NCBI GenBank assembly: GCA_963703045.1
Contig: OY969782.1
Coordinates: forward strand, 2,790,001 to 2,854,000
Origin: Miltoncostaea sp963703045
GTDB taxonomy: Bacteria; Actinomycetota; Thermoleophilia; Miltoncostaeales; Miltoncostaeaceae
Reading direction: 5' to 3'
Length of the DNA stretch: 64,000 bases
Every line of letters starts with the position of its first letter. The stretch's first letter is position 1. Made by a program: the position numbers and the translations under genes. Positions 24,778 to 34,249 of this stretch are shown in pieces. The notes under the pieces are model-generated. The model saw nothing but the letters and a program-made list of their open reading frames with translations. It was not told where the DNA came from and made no database searches.

Positions 24778-26082
24778 ATGGCGGTCGTCCGGGTGGAACC
24801 CGTTTCCCTGCTCCGCGGCACCGTCGAGGTGCCGCCGGACAAGTCGCTGACCCATCGCGCGCTGATGCTCGCCGCGCTCTCCGACCGACCGGTGCGCATC
24901 GGTCGCCCGCTCGACTCGGCCGACACCGCCGCGACGCTCGCGGCCGTCGAGGCGTGCGGGATCGCGGTCACCGGCCACCTCGGCGGCGAGGTGACGGTGT
25001 CCGGCCGCGGGCTGCGCGGCCTCCGGCCTCCGCCCGCGATCGACTGCGCCAACGCCGGCACCCTCATGCGCCTGCTCGCGGGCATCCTGGCCGGCCAGTC
25101 GACCGGCCACGTGGTGATGGACGGCGACGCGTCCCTGCGCGGGCGCCCCATGACGCGCATCGCCACGCCCCTCCGGGCGATGGGCGCGCAGATCTTCACG
25201 GCCCCCGGGGGCACCCCGCCGCTCGTGGTGAGCGGAGGCGCCGCCCTGCGGGGCGTCGAGCACCGGCTCACGGTGGCGAGCGCACAGGTGAAGAGCTGCC
25301 TGCTGCTCGCCGGCCTCTTCGCCGACGGCGTCACCTGGGTCCACGAGCCGTCGCTCTCGCGCGACCACACCGAGCGGATGCTCGAGGCGGCGGGCGTCCC
25401 GCTGCTGCGGGAGGGGGACGCGGTGGGCGTCGCCGGGCCGGTCGCGGGGCTCTCGCTTCCCGACATCGAGGTGCCGGGCGACTTCTCGTCGGCCGCGCCC
25501 CACCTGGTCGCGGGCGCCCTGCTGGGTGACCCGGCCGTGCGGCTGAGCGGCGTCAACCTCAACCCCGCCCGCACCGGGCTCCTGGCCGTCATGCGGCGCA
25601 TGGGGGTCGAGATCGGCGAGGAGCCGGCGCCGCCCGTGGCCGGCGAGCCCTGCGCCACCCTGACGGTGGGCCGCGCCGGCGACCTGCGCGCCACCGAGGT
25701 GGAGCCCGGCGAGGTGCCCGCCATGATCGACGAGCTGCCGCTCGTCGGAGTGCTCGGCGCCATGGCCTCGGGCACGACCGTCGTGCGCGGCGCCGGGGAG
25801 CTGAGGGTGAAGGAGAGCGACCGCATCGCCACCGTGGTCGCCGCCCTGCGGGCCCTCGGCGCCGACGCCCGCGAGCGCGAGGACGGCTTCGAGGTGACCG
25901 GCACCGGTCGCCTCGCGGGGGGCGAGATGGAGTCGCACGGCGATCACCGCCTGGCGATGCTGGGTGCGGTCGCGGGCCTCGCGAGCGAGGGCGGCGTCGT
26001 CATCGGGGGCTTCGAGGCGGTCGCCGTCTCGTACCCGCGCTTCGCGGGCGACCTCGCCGCCCTGGGGGCCGTCCCCGCGTGA
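24778..26082 (+). CDS. aroA: 3-phosphoshikimate 1-carboxyvinyltransferase (EPSP synthase)
   Basis: The sixth shikimate-pathway enzyme, joining phosphoenolpyruvate to shikimate 3-phosphate. The 434-residue product has two similar halves. Visible blocks are VEVPPDKSLTHRALMLAALS, CANAGTLMRLLAGILAG, MDGDASLRGRPM, ASAQVKSCLLLAG, DIEVPGDFSSAAPHLVA, MIDELPLVGVLG, LRVKESDRIATV and MESHGDHRLAML. The ATG at 24778 gives the normal N-terminus. The stop overlaps the cmk start by four bases. aroA-cmk is a widely conserved pair. Confidence 0.96.
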   Translation: MAVVRVEPVSLLRGTVEVPPDKSLTHRALMLAALSDRPVRIGRPLDSADTAATLAAVEACGIAVTGHLGGEVTVSGRGLRGLRPPPAIDCANAGTLMRLLAGILAGQSTGHVVMDGDASLRGRPMTRIATPLRAMGAQIFTAPGGTPPLVVSGGAALRGVEHRLTVASAQVKSCLLLAGLFADGVTWVHEPSLSRDHTERMLEAAGVPLLREGDAVGVAGPVAGLSLPDIEVPGDFSSAAPHLVAGALLGDPAVRLSGVNLNPARTGLLAVMRRMGVEIGEEPAPPVAGEPCATLTVGRAGDLRATEVEPGEVPAMIDELPLVGVLGAMASGTTVVRGAGELRVKESDRIATVVAALRALGADAREREDGFEVTGTGRLAGGEMESHGDHRLAMLGAVAGLASEGGVVIGGFEAVAVSYPRFAGDLAALGAVPA

Positions 26083-26750
26083 TCGTGGCCATCGACGGGC
26101 CGGCGGGGGCGGGCAAGAGCACGGTCGCGCGCACCGTCGCGCGCCGTCTCGGCGTGGCCTACCTCGACACCGGGGCGATGTACCGCGCGATCACGTGGCT
26201 GGCGCGCGAGCGGGGCGTCGCCCCGTCCGACGCCGACGCCCTCGCCGGGCTGGCGCGCGACAACCCGATCGAGATCGAGCCCACCGACGACGGCGACCGC
26301 GTGCGGGTGGCGGGGCGCGACGTCACCCGCGAGATCCGCCTCCCGGAGGTCGCCGCCGACGTGTCCGAGGTCTCCGCCCACCCGGGCGTGCGCGACGAGG
26401 TGGTCGCGGCGCAGCGCGCCCTGCTCTCCCAGGGCTCGTGGGTGTCGGACGGTCGCGACGTGGGCACCGTCGTCTGCCCCCACGCCGACCTCAAGGTGTT
26501 CCTGACCGCCTCGCTCGAGGAGCGCGCGCGGCGGCGGCGCGCCGACCTGCAGCGCCGCGGCGTCGAGGTGGCCGAGCCCACCGTCCTCGAGGACGTGCGC
26601 CGCCGCGACCACCTCGACAGCACCCGCGCCACGAGCCCCCTGCGCATCGCGCCCGGCGCCGTCGTGATCGACTCGTCCGAGCTCGAGGCCGACGACGTCG
26701 CCGACCTCGTCGTGCAGCTCGTCCGCGACCTGGCCGAGGCGAGGCACTAG
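26079..26750 (+). CDS. cmk: cytidylate kinase
   Basis: A 223-residue nucleoside monophosphate kinase that phosphorylates CMP/dCMP with ATP. The P-loop is at the very N-terminus (IVAIDGPAGAGKSTVA), followed by YLDTGAMYRAITWLA, the substrate-site SDGRDVGTVVCPHADLKVFLTAS and the lid region RRRADLQRRG, then RDHLDSTRATSPL. The GTG at 26079 overlaps the aroA stop. Only one base separates the cmk stop from the plsC start. Confidence 0.96.
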   Translation: MIVAIDGPAGAGKSTVARTVARRLGVAYLDTGAMYRAITWLARERGVAPSDADALAGLARDNPIEIEPTDDGDRVRVAGRDVTREIRLPEVAADVSEVSAHPGVRDEVVAAQRALLSQGSWVSDGRDVGTVVCPHADLKVFLTASLEERARRRRADLQRRGVEVAEPTVLEDVRRRDHLDSTRATSPLRIAPGAVVIDSSELEADDVADLVVQLVRDLAEARH

Positions 26751-26751
26751 A

Positions 26752-27408
26752 GTGGACTTCGACGAGCCGCCGGTCATCACCCGCTGGTGGTGGGCCCTCG
26801 GGCACATGATCCTCGTCCCGCCGATCCGCGGACCGCTGCGCCTGAAGGTCGCGGGCGGCGAGAACATCCCGGTGAGCGGGCCGGTGCTCGTCGTCAGCAA
26901 TCACATCTCCCAGATCGATCCGCCCGTGCTGGGCGTCGCGGCGCTGCCGCGCAGGAGCCATTACATGGCCAAGGCCGAGCTCTTCCGGATCCCCCTGCTG
27001 CGGCGGGTCGTCTACCGCCTGGGCGCCTTCCCGGTGGAGCGCGGCGGAGCCGACCGCCGGGCCCTGCGCGTGGCCCGCGACGTGCTCGCGCGCGGCGACG
27101 TGCTGCTGATGTTCCCCGAGGGCACGCGCTACACCGACGGGCGCCTGCGACCCGGGCTGCCGGGGGCGGGGTCCCTCGGGCTCGAGCCCGGCGTCACCGT
27201 CGTCCCGGCCGCCATCTGGGGCAGCCACCGCCTCTTCCGCCCGGTCCGGGTGGTGTTCGGCCCCCCGCTCGACCTCTCCGACATCGGGGGCGGGCCGCGC
27301 AGCACCCGCTCGCGGATCGCGGCCGACCGCATGATGGCGGCGATCGCGGCGCTCATACCGGTGGCCGGCGGACCCCACACCGATCCTCCGGGGCACCTCG
27401 GTGGGTGA
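26752..27408 (+). CDS. plsC: 1-acyl-glycerol-3-phosphate acyltransferase, PlsC family
   Basis: A 218-residue membrane-associated acyltransferase that acylates lysophosphatidic acid. The catalytic motif NHISQID (NHx4D, near residue 50) is followed by the glycerol-phosphate-binding motif FPEGTR and a third motif VVPAAIWGSH. A hydrophobic N-terminal stretch (WWWALGHMILVPPI) can associate with the membrane. GTG 26752 is used. The gene overlaps der by eight bases. cmk-plsC-der is a conserved neighbourhood in Gram-positive genomes. Confidence 0.92.
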   Translation: MDFDEPPVITRWWWALGHMILVPPIRGPLRLKVAGGENIPVSGPVLVVSNHISQIDPPVLGVAALPRRSHYMAKAELFRIPLLRRVVYRLGAFPVERGGADRRALRVARDVLARGDVLLMFPEGTRYTDGRLRPGLPGAGSLGLEPGVTVVPAAIWGSHRLFRPVRVVFGPPLDLSDIGGGPRSTRSRIAADRMMAAIAALIPVAGGPHTDPPGHLGG

Positions 27409-28768
27409 CGCCTCGGAGCGCGCGCGCTGGCGCCCCCGCCGGGTGCACCAGGGCAGCACCCTCGCCGGCGACCAGCCGACGGTCGCCATCGTCGGCTACC
27501 CGAACGTGGGCAAGTTGACGCTCTTCAACCGCCTCGCCGGGCGTCGCGACGCCGTGGTCGACGCCGTCGCGGGCGTCACCCGCGACCGGCGTCAGGCCGG
27601 CGCCGAGTGGAACGGGCGCGCCTTCCAGCTGCTCGACACCGGGGGCATCGACGAGGCCGACCCGAGCGACGTGGGCAAGCAGATCGCGGCGCAGGCGCTG
27701 CGGGGCGTCGACGAGGCCGACCTCGTGCTGTTCGTCGTGGACGTGCAGACGGCGCCGACGGCCGGCGACCTGGAGGTGCTCGACCGCCTGCGCCGCGCGG
27801 GACGCCCCCTCATGCTCGTGGCCAACAAGGTCGACGACGCGGCCCGGGAGGCCACTGCGCAGAACCTGCGATCGCTCGGCATCGGCGAGGTCCACGCGGT
27901 CTCGGCCCAGCACGGGCGCGGCATCGGCGACCTGCTCGACGCGCTCGTCGACGGCCTGCCCGAGGCGCCCCCGTCCGACGTCGAGCGCGACCGGCTCCCG
28001 GCCCTGTGCATCATCGGCCGCCCGAACGTCGGCAAGAGCTCGATCCTCAACGCCCTGCTCGGCGAGGACCGGGTCGTCGTGCACGACCGGCCGGGCACCA
28101 CCCGCGACCCGATCGACACGCTCATCGAGGTCGAGGGCCGCCGGCTCGTCCTCATCGACACGGCGGGGCTGCGCCGTCGCGGGCGCATGAGCGAGGACGT
28201 CGAGCACTACAGCCAGATCCGGGCCCTGCAGGCCGTCGAGCGCAGCGACGTGGCGCTCGTGGTGGCCGATGCGACGGAGGGGCTCACCGAGGCGGACCTC
28301 GCCGCGGTCGACCGCGCCGCGCACGGCCACTGCGCGACCCTGCTCGTCATCAACAAGTGGGACCTCGACCAGCCCGACCTCGACCACATCCGGGGTCGGC
28401 TGCGCTCCAAGTCGCGCCAGCGCCCGCCGATCGAGGTGTGCTCGGCGACGACGGGGGAGGGGCTGCACCGGCTCATCCCGGCGGCGCTGCGCCTCGAGGA
28501 GCGCTACCGGTCGCGCCTGACGACGCGCGAGCTCAACACGGCCCTGCGGGAGCTGGCCGAGGAGCGTCCCGGCCCCCGGAGCGGCCAGCGCCGGCTGTCG
28601 CTGCGCTACCTGGTGCAGACCGGGGAGGCCCCGCCCACGTTCCGCCTCGACGTGAACGACCGCTCGCTCATGACGCGCGACTACGGCTTCTGGCTCGAGA
28701 ACCGGTTGCGCCAGCGCTTCGACCTCGACGGGGTGCCGGTCGACATCGAGGTCCGCAGCCGCCGGTAG
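27401..28768 (+). CDS. der: ribosome-assembly GTPase Der with altered first P-loop
   Basis: Der (EngA) carries two GTPase domains and a KH-like C-terminal domain and helps assemble the 50S subunit. In the 455-residue product domain 2 is canonical (GRPNVGKSSILNALLG, PGTTRDPID, DTAGLRRR, NKWD). Domain 1 has TRDRR, DTGGI and NKVD, but its P-loop reads GYPNVGKLTLFN: position 39 is Leu where Ser binds Mg2+ in the family. The codon is TTG at 27515-27517; a single T-to-C change would give TCG (Ser). It is either a sequence error or a domain with changed nucleotide handling. GTG 27401 starts inside plsC; the ~25 N-terminal residues before the GTPase fold are longer than usual. Confidence 0.93.
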   Translation: MGDASERARWRPRRVHQGSTLAGDQPTVAIVGYPNVGKLTLFNRLAGRRDAVVDAVAGVTRDRRQAGAEWNGRAFQLLDTGGIDEADPSDVGKQIAAQALRGVDEADLVLFVVDVQTAPTAGDLEVLDRLRRAGRPLMLVANKVDDAAREATAQNLRSLGIGEVHAVSAQHGRGIGDLLDALVDGLPEAPPSDVERDRLPALCIIGRPNVGKSSILNALLGEDRVVVHDRPGTTRDPIDTLIEVEGRRLVLIDTAGLRRRGRMSEDVEHYSQIRALQAVERSDVALVVADATEGLTEADLAAVDRAAHGHCATLLVINKWDLDQPDLDHIRGRLRSKSRQRPPIEVCSATTGEGLHRLIPAALRLEERYRSRLTTRELNTALRELAEERPGPRSGQRRLSLRYLVQTGEAPPTFRLDVNDRSLMTRDYGFWLENRLRQRFDLDGVPVDIEVRSRR

Positions 28769-28841
28769 CGGCGACGCCGGCGCCGCCGCCCCCCTGAACC
28801 GACTCTTCACTCGCGGGCGCGGGGAAGGAGGGCCGCGTTGA

Positions 28842-28847
28842 TACCCT
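28842..28847 (+). promoter_or_regulatory. possible -10 box of the lipoprotein gene
   Basis: TACCCT, 50 bases before the ATG at 28898, in the short region after der. The leader would carry the GGAGG site near 28885. Confidence 0.3.
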
Positions 28848-28897
28848 CGCAGGCGGGAGCCGCACCCCCCGTCACCACCGACCCGGAGGTCCCTCGG

Positions 28898-30548
28898 ATG
28901 TCCGTCCCTTTCCTGGAGACGCTGCGTAGACGCAGGTCCGTCGTCCTCGTCACCAGCGCCGTCGCGGGAGCCGCCATCGCGGTGTCCGGGTGTGGCGGCG
29001 AATCCACCGACTCATCGGGGGCGGCGGCCGGCGAGATCGCCTCGTACGTCCCCGCCGGCAGCCCGCTGTACCTCGAGATGACCACCGACTTCGACGGTCC
29101 CCAGTGGACCCAGGTGGACACGCTGGCCAAGCTCTTCCCGGCCTACCCCGAGCTGCGGGCGCAGCTCGACGAGGCGCTGCGCGGCGAGGACGTCGATTTC
29201 GAGACCGACGTGAAGCCGCTGCTCGGCGACCGGGCCGCGGTGGCCGGCGTCAGCGTCCCCGACGCGGCCGGCGTGCAGGGCTCGATCACCTCGGGCGCGC
29301 CGGGTGCCGCGCTCGACGCCGCGGACGACCTGCAGTACGTCGGCGTGGTGGAGATCGCCGACGGACAGGAGGACGAGCTCGAGGCGCTGCTGGTGCGTGA
29401 GGGCGCCACCGCCGCGGGCGAGCGTGACGGGGCCAGGCTCTACCGCACCGACGACGACACGACGGCCGCGGCCGTGGCGGACGGCGTGCTCGTCGTCGCC
29501 GACACCGAGGCGCAGCTCAACGAGGCGCTCGACGCCCACGAGGCCGGCGGCGACCGCACCCTCGGGGGTACCGACAAGTTCACCGAGGCCCTGTCGAAGC
29601 TCCCCGCCGACGTCTTCGGTCAGCTCTACCTCGACATCGGCGCCCTCGTGCAGGCGGCCGGCAACGACAACCCGCAGCTGGCCCAGCTCGGCCTCGGCGA
29701 CTACCAGAACGCCGTCCTCGCCGCGTCGCTCTCCGCGGAGCCCGAGGGCGCCCGGATCAAGGGCGTCCTGATGGGGGCGCCCTCCGTCGGCGCGGGCGAG
29801 TTCTCGCCCACGCTGACCGACAAGGTGCCGGCCGACGCCATCGCCTACGTCGGCTTCGCCGACCTGGCCGGCACCGTGACCACCATCCTCGCCCAGGTGC
29901 GGGCGTCGCAGAGCGAGGAGGCGCGGGCCCAGCTCGACGCCCTCGCCGGGCAGCTGCCGCAGCTCCTCGGGGTCTCGATCGACGACATCTCGGCTCTCGC
30001 CGAGGGCGAGCACGCGGTCGTGGTGACCTCGGGCGGCGGCCAGCCGGGCGTCACGCTCGCGCTCACGGTCGAGGACGGCGCCCGCGCCACGCGCACCCTC
30101 GACGCGCTGCGCACGGGCGTGCCGCAGCTGCTGCGCACCTTCAGCCCCGAGACCACCCTGCCCGCGTGGCAGCAGGTCCCCCTCGCCGCCGGCGTGACCG
30201 GCTGGAGGCTCCCGCTCTCGCCCGAGGCCGGCGTGGTCTACGGGGTTGACGGCGACCTGGCGCTCATCGGCACGAGCGTCGAGTCGGTCAGCGCCGTGCA
30301 GCGGCCCACCGCCCCGCTGTCGGCGTCGGCCGACTACCAGGCCGCGACGAGCGGGATGCCCGACACGGTCACCTCGGTCGCCTTCGTCAACATCGAGCAG
30401 GCCGTCGCCACCGCCCGAGCGGCTCGGCGCCCTCGACGACGCGCCCGCGAAGACGCTGGCCAACCTGCGGCCGCTCAAGAGCCTGGCGGCCTGGAGCACG
30501 GGCGGCGACACCCCCACGTTCGAGGTCTTCCTGCGCATCGCGGGCTGA
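28898..30548 (+). CDS. DUF3352-type lipoprotein (one-base frameshift)
   Basis: An exported lipoprotein. The N-terminus has a basic start, a hydrophobic helix and the lipobox AVSGCGG, so the Cys would be lipidated outside the membrane. The body repeats a pattern (LYLEMTTDFDGPQW, VKPLLGDRAAVAGV, LQYVGVVEIAD, GVLVVADTEAQLNEAL) as in the DUF3352 family of actinobacterial surface proteins, of unknown function. Near 30414-30416 the frame breaks; one extra C explains it, giving AERLGALDDAP and the ending FEVFLRIAG, 549 residues in all. The wrong frame runs open into metK. ATG 28898 is preferred over 28838 because GGAGG lies 8 bases before it and the signal peptide begins there. A perfect hairpin follows the stop. 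Confidence 0.75.
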
Positions 30549-30554
30549 CCGCCG

Positions 30555-30590
30555 CCGGTCGCCGGACCCCGATCGGGGTCCGGCGACCGG
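30555..30590 (+). terminator. 36-bp perfect palindrome after the lipoprotein gene
   Basis: Bases 30555-30572 are the exact reverse complement of 30573-30590 (left arm starts CCGGTCGCCGG). It begins 7 bases after the stop. A very stable GC hairpin with no T-run; a terminator that isolates the lipoprotein gene from metK is the simplest reading. Confidence 0.6.
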
Positions 30591-30658
30591 TTCGGGGGCC
30601 GCGGAGGGCCGCTGTTATAGCTCGCCCGCGCCCGACGCCCGGAAGGAGCCTCGCACGC

Positions 30659-31852
30659 ATGGCAGAGCACCTGTTCACCTCGGAATCCGTCACCGAGGGG
30701 CACCCCGACAAGATCGCCGACCAGATCTCGGACGGTGTCCTCGACGCGGTCCTCGCCGACGATCCGCTCGGCCGAGTGGCCTGCGAGACCCTGATCACGA
30801 CGGGTCAGGTGATGGTGGCCGGCGAGATCTCGACGACGACCTACGTGGACATCCCGTCCATCGTCCGCTCCACGATCCGCGACATCGGCTACACGCGCGC
30901 CAAGTACGGCTTCGACGCCGAGACCTGCGGCGTATCGGTGGCGCTCGACGAGCAGAGCCCCGACATCGCGCAGGGGGTCAACACGGCGCTCGAGTCGCGC
31001 GGCTCCTCCGGGGGCGACCCGTACGACCTGCAGGGCGCCGGCGACCAGGGCCTGATGTTCGGGTACGCCAGCGACGAGACGCCCGAGCTCATGCCGTTGC
31101 CCATCACGCTGGCGCACCGCCTCTGCGAGCGCCTCGCGGCCATGCGCCGCTCGTCCATGGCCTACCTGCGCCCGGACGGCAAGTCGCAGGTGACGGTCCG
31201 CTACGTGGACGGCGTGCCGACCGAGGTCGTCTCGGTCGTCGTCTCGACCCAGCACGCGCCCGAGGTCTCGGCCGAGCTGCTGCGCGACGAGGTCATCAAC
31301 CAGGTCGTGCGCCCGGTGCTCGAGGGCTTCGGCATGTGGCGCGACGGCATCAACTTCTACATCAACCCCACCGGCATCTTCGTGGTCGGCGGGCCGCTCG
31401 GCGACGCCGGGCTCACCGGGCGCAAGATCATCGTCGACACGTACGGCGGGATGGCCCGCCACGGCGGCGGCGCCTTCAGCGGCAAGGACCCGTCGAAGGT
31501 CGACCGCTCGGCCGCGTACGCCGCGCGCTGGGTCGCCAAGAACGTGGTCGCCGCCGGTTTCGCCCGGCGCTGCGAGGTGCAGGTGGCCTACGCGATCGGC
31601 GTCGCCCGCCCGGTGTCGATCATGGTCGAGACCTACGGCACCGAGACCCGCTCGCCCGAGCTGATCGGCGAGTGGATCAGGGCCAGCTTCGACCTGCGCC
31701 CCGGCGCGATCGTCGAGAAGCTCGACCTGCGGCGGCCGATCTACCAGAAGACGGCCGCCTACGGCCACTTCGGGCGCACCGACCCCGACTTCACGTGGGA
31801 GGACACGTCCATCGGCCGCGAGGCCGGCGGGCGGCTCGCCGCCAGCGCCTGA
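30659..31852 (+). CDS. metK: S-adenosylmethionine synthetase
   Basis: MetK makes S-adenosylmethionine from methionine and ATP; SAM is used here by EgtD, RsmB, RsmD and TrmD. The 397-residue enzyme shows FTSESVTEGHPDKIADQISD, the ATP-site GAGDQGLMFGYA, the P-loop-like GGGAFSGKDPSKVDRSAAYAAR, and DLRRPIYQKTAAYGHFGR near the end. ATG 30659 has GGAAGGAG at 30641-30648, 10 bases upstream. No SAM riboswitch could be seen in the short leader. The stop is followed by 70 bases before priA. Confidence 0.97.
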   Translation: MAEHLFTSESVTEGHPDKIADQISDGVLDAVLADDPLGRVACETLITTGQVMVAGEISTTTYVDIPSIVRSTIRDIGYTRAKYGFDAETCGVSVALDEQSPDIAQGVNTALESRGSSGGDPYDLQGAGDQGLMFGYASDETPELMPLPITLAHRLCERLAAMRRSSMAYLRPDGKSQVTVRYVDGVPTEVVSVVVSTQHAPEVSAELLRDEVINQVVRPVLEGFGMWRDGINFYINPTGIFVVGGPLGDAGLTGRKIIVDTYGGMARHGGGAFSGKDPSKVDRSAAYAARWVAKNVVAAGFARRCEVQVAYAIGVARPVSIMVETYGTETRSPELIGEWIRASFDLRPGAIVEKLDLRRPIYQKTAAYGHFGRTDPDFTWEDTSIGREAGGRLAASA

Positions 31853-31922
31853 CCTCGGGGAGGCACCCGTCCCGCCCAGCGGCGCACCGCCCGTCGCACC
31901 GGCGCCGCCGGCCGCCGCACAG

Positions 31923-34112
31923 GTGCTGCCGCTGGTCGCGGCCGCCGGCCTCGACCGCGTCCTCGACTACGCGGTGCCCGAGGGGCTCGCGGACGCGGCC
32001 GCCCCGGGGGCCCTGGTCGTGTGCCCCCTCGGCCCGCGGCGGGTGCTCGGCGTGGTGGTCGAGCGCCGCGCGCCCACCCACGAGGGACGGCTGGTGCCGA
32101 TCGCCGGGGTCGTCGCCGGGGCGCCCGTGCCGCCCGAGCTGCTCGCGCTGGCGCGGTGGATGGCGCGCTACTACCTCGCCCCGGTGGCCGCCTGCCTGAG
32201 GCTGGTGCTGCCCCCGGGCGGGGGTGGCCGGCTGCGTCGCACGGAGGACGGGGGCTGGAGGGTCGTGCCGCCGCCGGGCCCCCGCGAGCGCGTGGTGGCC
32301 CGCCTGATCGACGCCGCCCGCGCGGGGTCGCCCCGCCGCCGGGCCGTCGCCGACGCACTGGCCGGCCGGGGGGGCGCCCTGACCGCGGCCGAGCTGTGCC
32401 GCGCGGCCGGCACGACCCACGCCACGTTGCGGGTGATGGCGGAGGAGGGGGTGGTCGCCCTGGACCGCGAGGCCGTGCCCACCGACGCCCTGGTCTCGGC
32501 CGGGGGCGCGGCGCCCGCACGCGACGCCGCGCCGCCGCTGACCTCCGAGCAGGCCGCCGCCGCGGCGGCGATCGCGGGCGCGCTCGACTCGGGCGGAGGC
32601 CCCCTGCTGCTGCACGGGGTGACCGGCTCCGGCAAGACCGAGGTCTACCTCGAGGCCATCGAGGCGGCGCGGCGGCGCGGTCGCGGGAGCCTCGTGCTGG
32701 TGCCCGAGATCGCCCTCACCCCGCAGCTCCTCGGGCGCCTCCGCGCACGCCTCGGCCCCGGCGTCGCGATCTGGCACTCGGCCCTCTCCCCGGCCGAGCG
32801 CGCGGTCGAGCACCGGCGCGTGCGGGAGGGCGAGGCCGACGTGGTGCTGGGCGCCCGGAGCGCCGTCTTCGCCCCGGTCGCGCGCCTCGGGCTGATCGTC
32901 GTCGACGAGGAGCACGACCCCTCGTACAAGCAGGACGGCGCGCCGCGCTACGACGCCCGCCAGGTGGCGGCCCGCCGGGCGCGGGACGCGGGGGCGGCGG
33001 CGGTGTACGGCAGCGCGACCCCGCGCCCCGAGGCGTGGCAGGCGCTGCCGCGCCACACCCTGAGCCGCCGCGCCGACGGGTCGGAACTGCCCGCGGTCGA
33101 GATCGTCGACATGCGCATGCAGGGGGCGGGCCCGGTCTCGAGGCCGTTGGCCCGCGCGCTGCACGAGGCCGCCGCCCGGGGCGAGAAGGCGATCGTGCTC
33201 GCCAGCCGGCGCGGGTTCTCGCTCATGGCGCTGTGCCGGGGGTGCGGGTGGATCGCGCGCTGCCCCGACTGCGACGTCGCCCTCGTCCAGCACGAGCGGC
33301 CGCGGCGGCTGGCCTGCCACCACTGCGGCCACGAGCAGCCGGTGCCCGGTGTCTGCCCGAGCTGCCACGGCGCTGACATCGCGCGTCAGGGCGCGGGGTC
33401 GCAGGGGGTGGAGGAGAGCCTGCGGCGGCTGGTGCCGCGGGCGCGCATCGTCCGCATGGACGGCTCGAGCGCCTCGGGCCGTGGCGCCGTCGCCCGGCTG
33501 CTGGCCGAGTTCTCGCGGCCCGGGCCGGCGATCCTCCTCGGCACCCAGATGGTGGCCAAGGGGCACGACCTGCCCGACGTCACGGTGGCCGCCGCGGTCG
33601 ATGCCGACGCGCCCCTGCAGTACGCGGGCTTCCGCTCCGAGGAGCGCGCCTTCTCGCTGATCGTGCAGCTCGCCGGCAGGGCCGGCCGGCGCGGGGAGGC
33701 GGCGCGCGTGATCGTGCAGGCCTACGAGCCCGAGGCCCGCGCGGTGCGGCTGGGCGCGCGCCACGCGGTCGGCGAGTTCCTCGCCGGCGAGGTCGGCCGT
33801 CGCCGCGAGCACGGGCTTCCGCCGTTCGCGCACCTCGTCAGGATCGTCGTCGACGGTGACGATCCGGAGGGCGTCACGGCTCAGGCGGCGGAGCTCGCCG
33901 CGGCGATGCGCGACGCGGCGCCCGACGTCGCCGTGCTCGGGCCGGCGCCGCTGCATCGCCTACGGGGCCGCACGCGCCGGGCGGTGCTGCTGCGCGCGCC
34001 CCGGCCCTCGCAGATGACGACGCCGCTGCGCGCCGTGCTCGGCGACCGTGCCGCGGCGCTGCGGCGGGCCGGCGCGCGCGCCGCGATCGACGTTGACCCC
34101 CAGGACGCCTGA
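31923..34112 (+). CDS. priA: primosomal protein N' (PriA helicase)
   Basis: PriA restarts replication forks. The 729-residue protein has an N-terminal DNA-binding domain (LDYAVPEG, ARWMARYYLAPV), a helicase core with Walker A (HGVTGSGKTEVYLEAI), DEExH-type VVDEEHDPSYKQD and YGSATPRPE, a zinc-binding region with eight cysteines in paired CxxC arrays (CRGCGWIARCPDCD, then CHHCG and CPSCHG), and the second core domain with LGTQMVAKGHDLPDV and QLAGRAGRRG. The GTG at 31923 is the first good start; the chain begins VLPLVAAAGLD as usual. Actinobacterial PriA proteins often lack helicase motifs, but here they look complete. Confidence 0.94.
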   Translation: MLPLVAAAGLDRVLDYAVPEGLADAAAPGALVVCPLGPRRVLGVVVERRAPTHEGRLVPIAGVVAGAPVPPELLALARWMARYYLAPVAACLRLVLPPGGGGRLRRTEDGGWRVVPPPGPRERVVARLIDAARAGSPRRRAVADALAGRGGALTAAELCRAAGTTHATLRVMAEEGVVALDREAVPTDALVSAGGAAPARDAAPPLTSEQAAAAAAIAGALDSGGGPLLLHGVTGSGKTEVYLEAIEAARRRGRGSLVLVPEIALTPQLLGRLRARLGPGVAIWHSALSPAERAVEHRRVREGEADVVLGARSAVFAPVARLGLIVVDEEHDPSYKQDGAPRYDARQVAARRARDAGAAAVYGSATPRPEAWQALPRHTLSRRADGSELPAVEIVDMRMQGAGPVSRPLARALHEAAARGEKAIVLASRRGFSLMALCRGCGWIARCPDCDVALVQHERPRRLACHHCGHEQPVPGVCPSCHGADIARQGAGSQGVEESLRRLVPRARIVRMDGSSASGRGAVARLLAEFSRPGPAILLGTQMVAKGHDLPDVTVAAAVDADAPLQYAGFRSEERAFSLIVQLAGRAGRRGEAARVIVQAYEPEARAVRLGARHAVGEFLAGEVGRRREHGLPPFAHLVRIVVDGDDPEGVTAQAAELAAAMRDAAPDVAVLGPAPLHRLRGRTRRAVLLRAPRPSQMTTPLRAVLGDRAAALRRAGARAAIDVDPQDA

Positions 34113-34249
34113 GCCGCGATCCGGCGTCCGCGCGGGCCCCGCTCAGGGGGCAACCGCACGCGGCCGATGGGGAGGGCAGGGGTCCTTCGCTGCCGACGGC
34201 GCGGGCGATCGGCCGACCGCATCCGCGCCGGCCGGGGACGCGGTGCGGC

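Noticed and set aside
30591..30658. SAM riboswitch upstream of metK
   Set aside because: The space between the hairpin and the start is too short and shows none of the conserved SAM-riboswitch elements.
28838..31852. A lipoprotein-MetK fusion
   Set aside because: A frameshift at about 30415 leaves the wrong frame open; a long perfect hairpin and a ribosome binding site separate the two genes.
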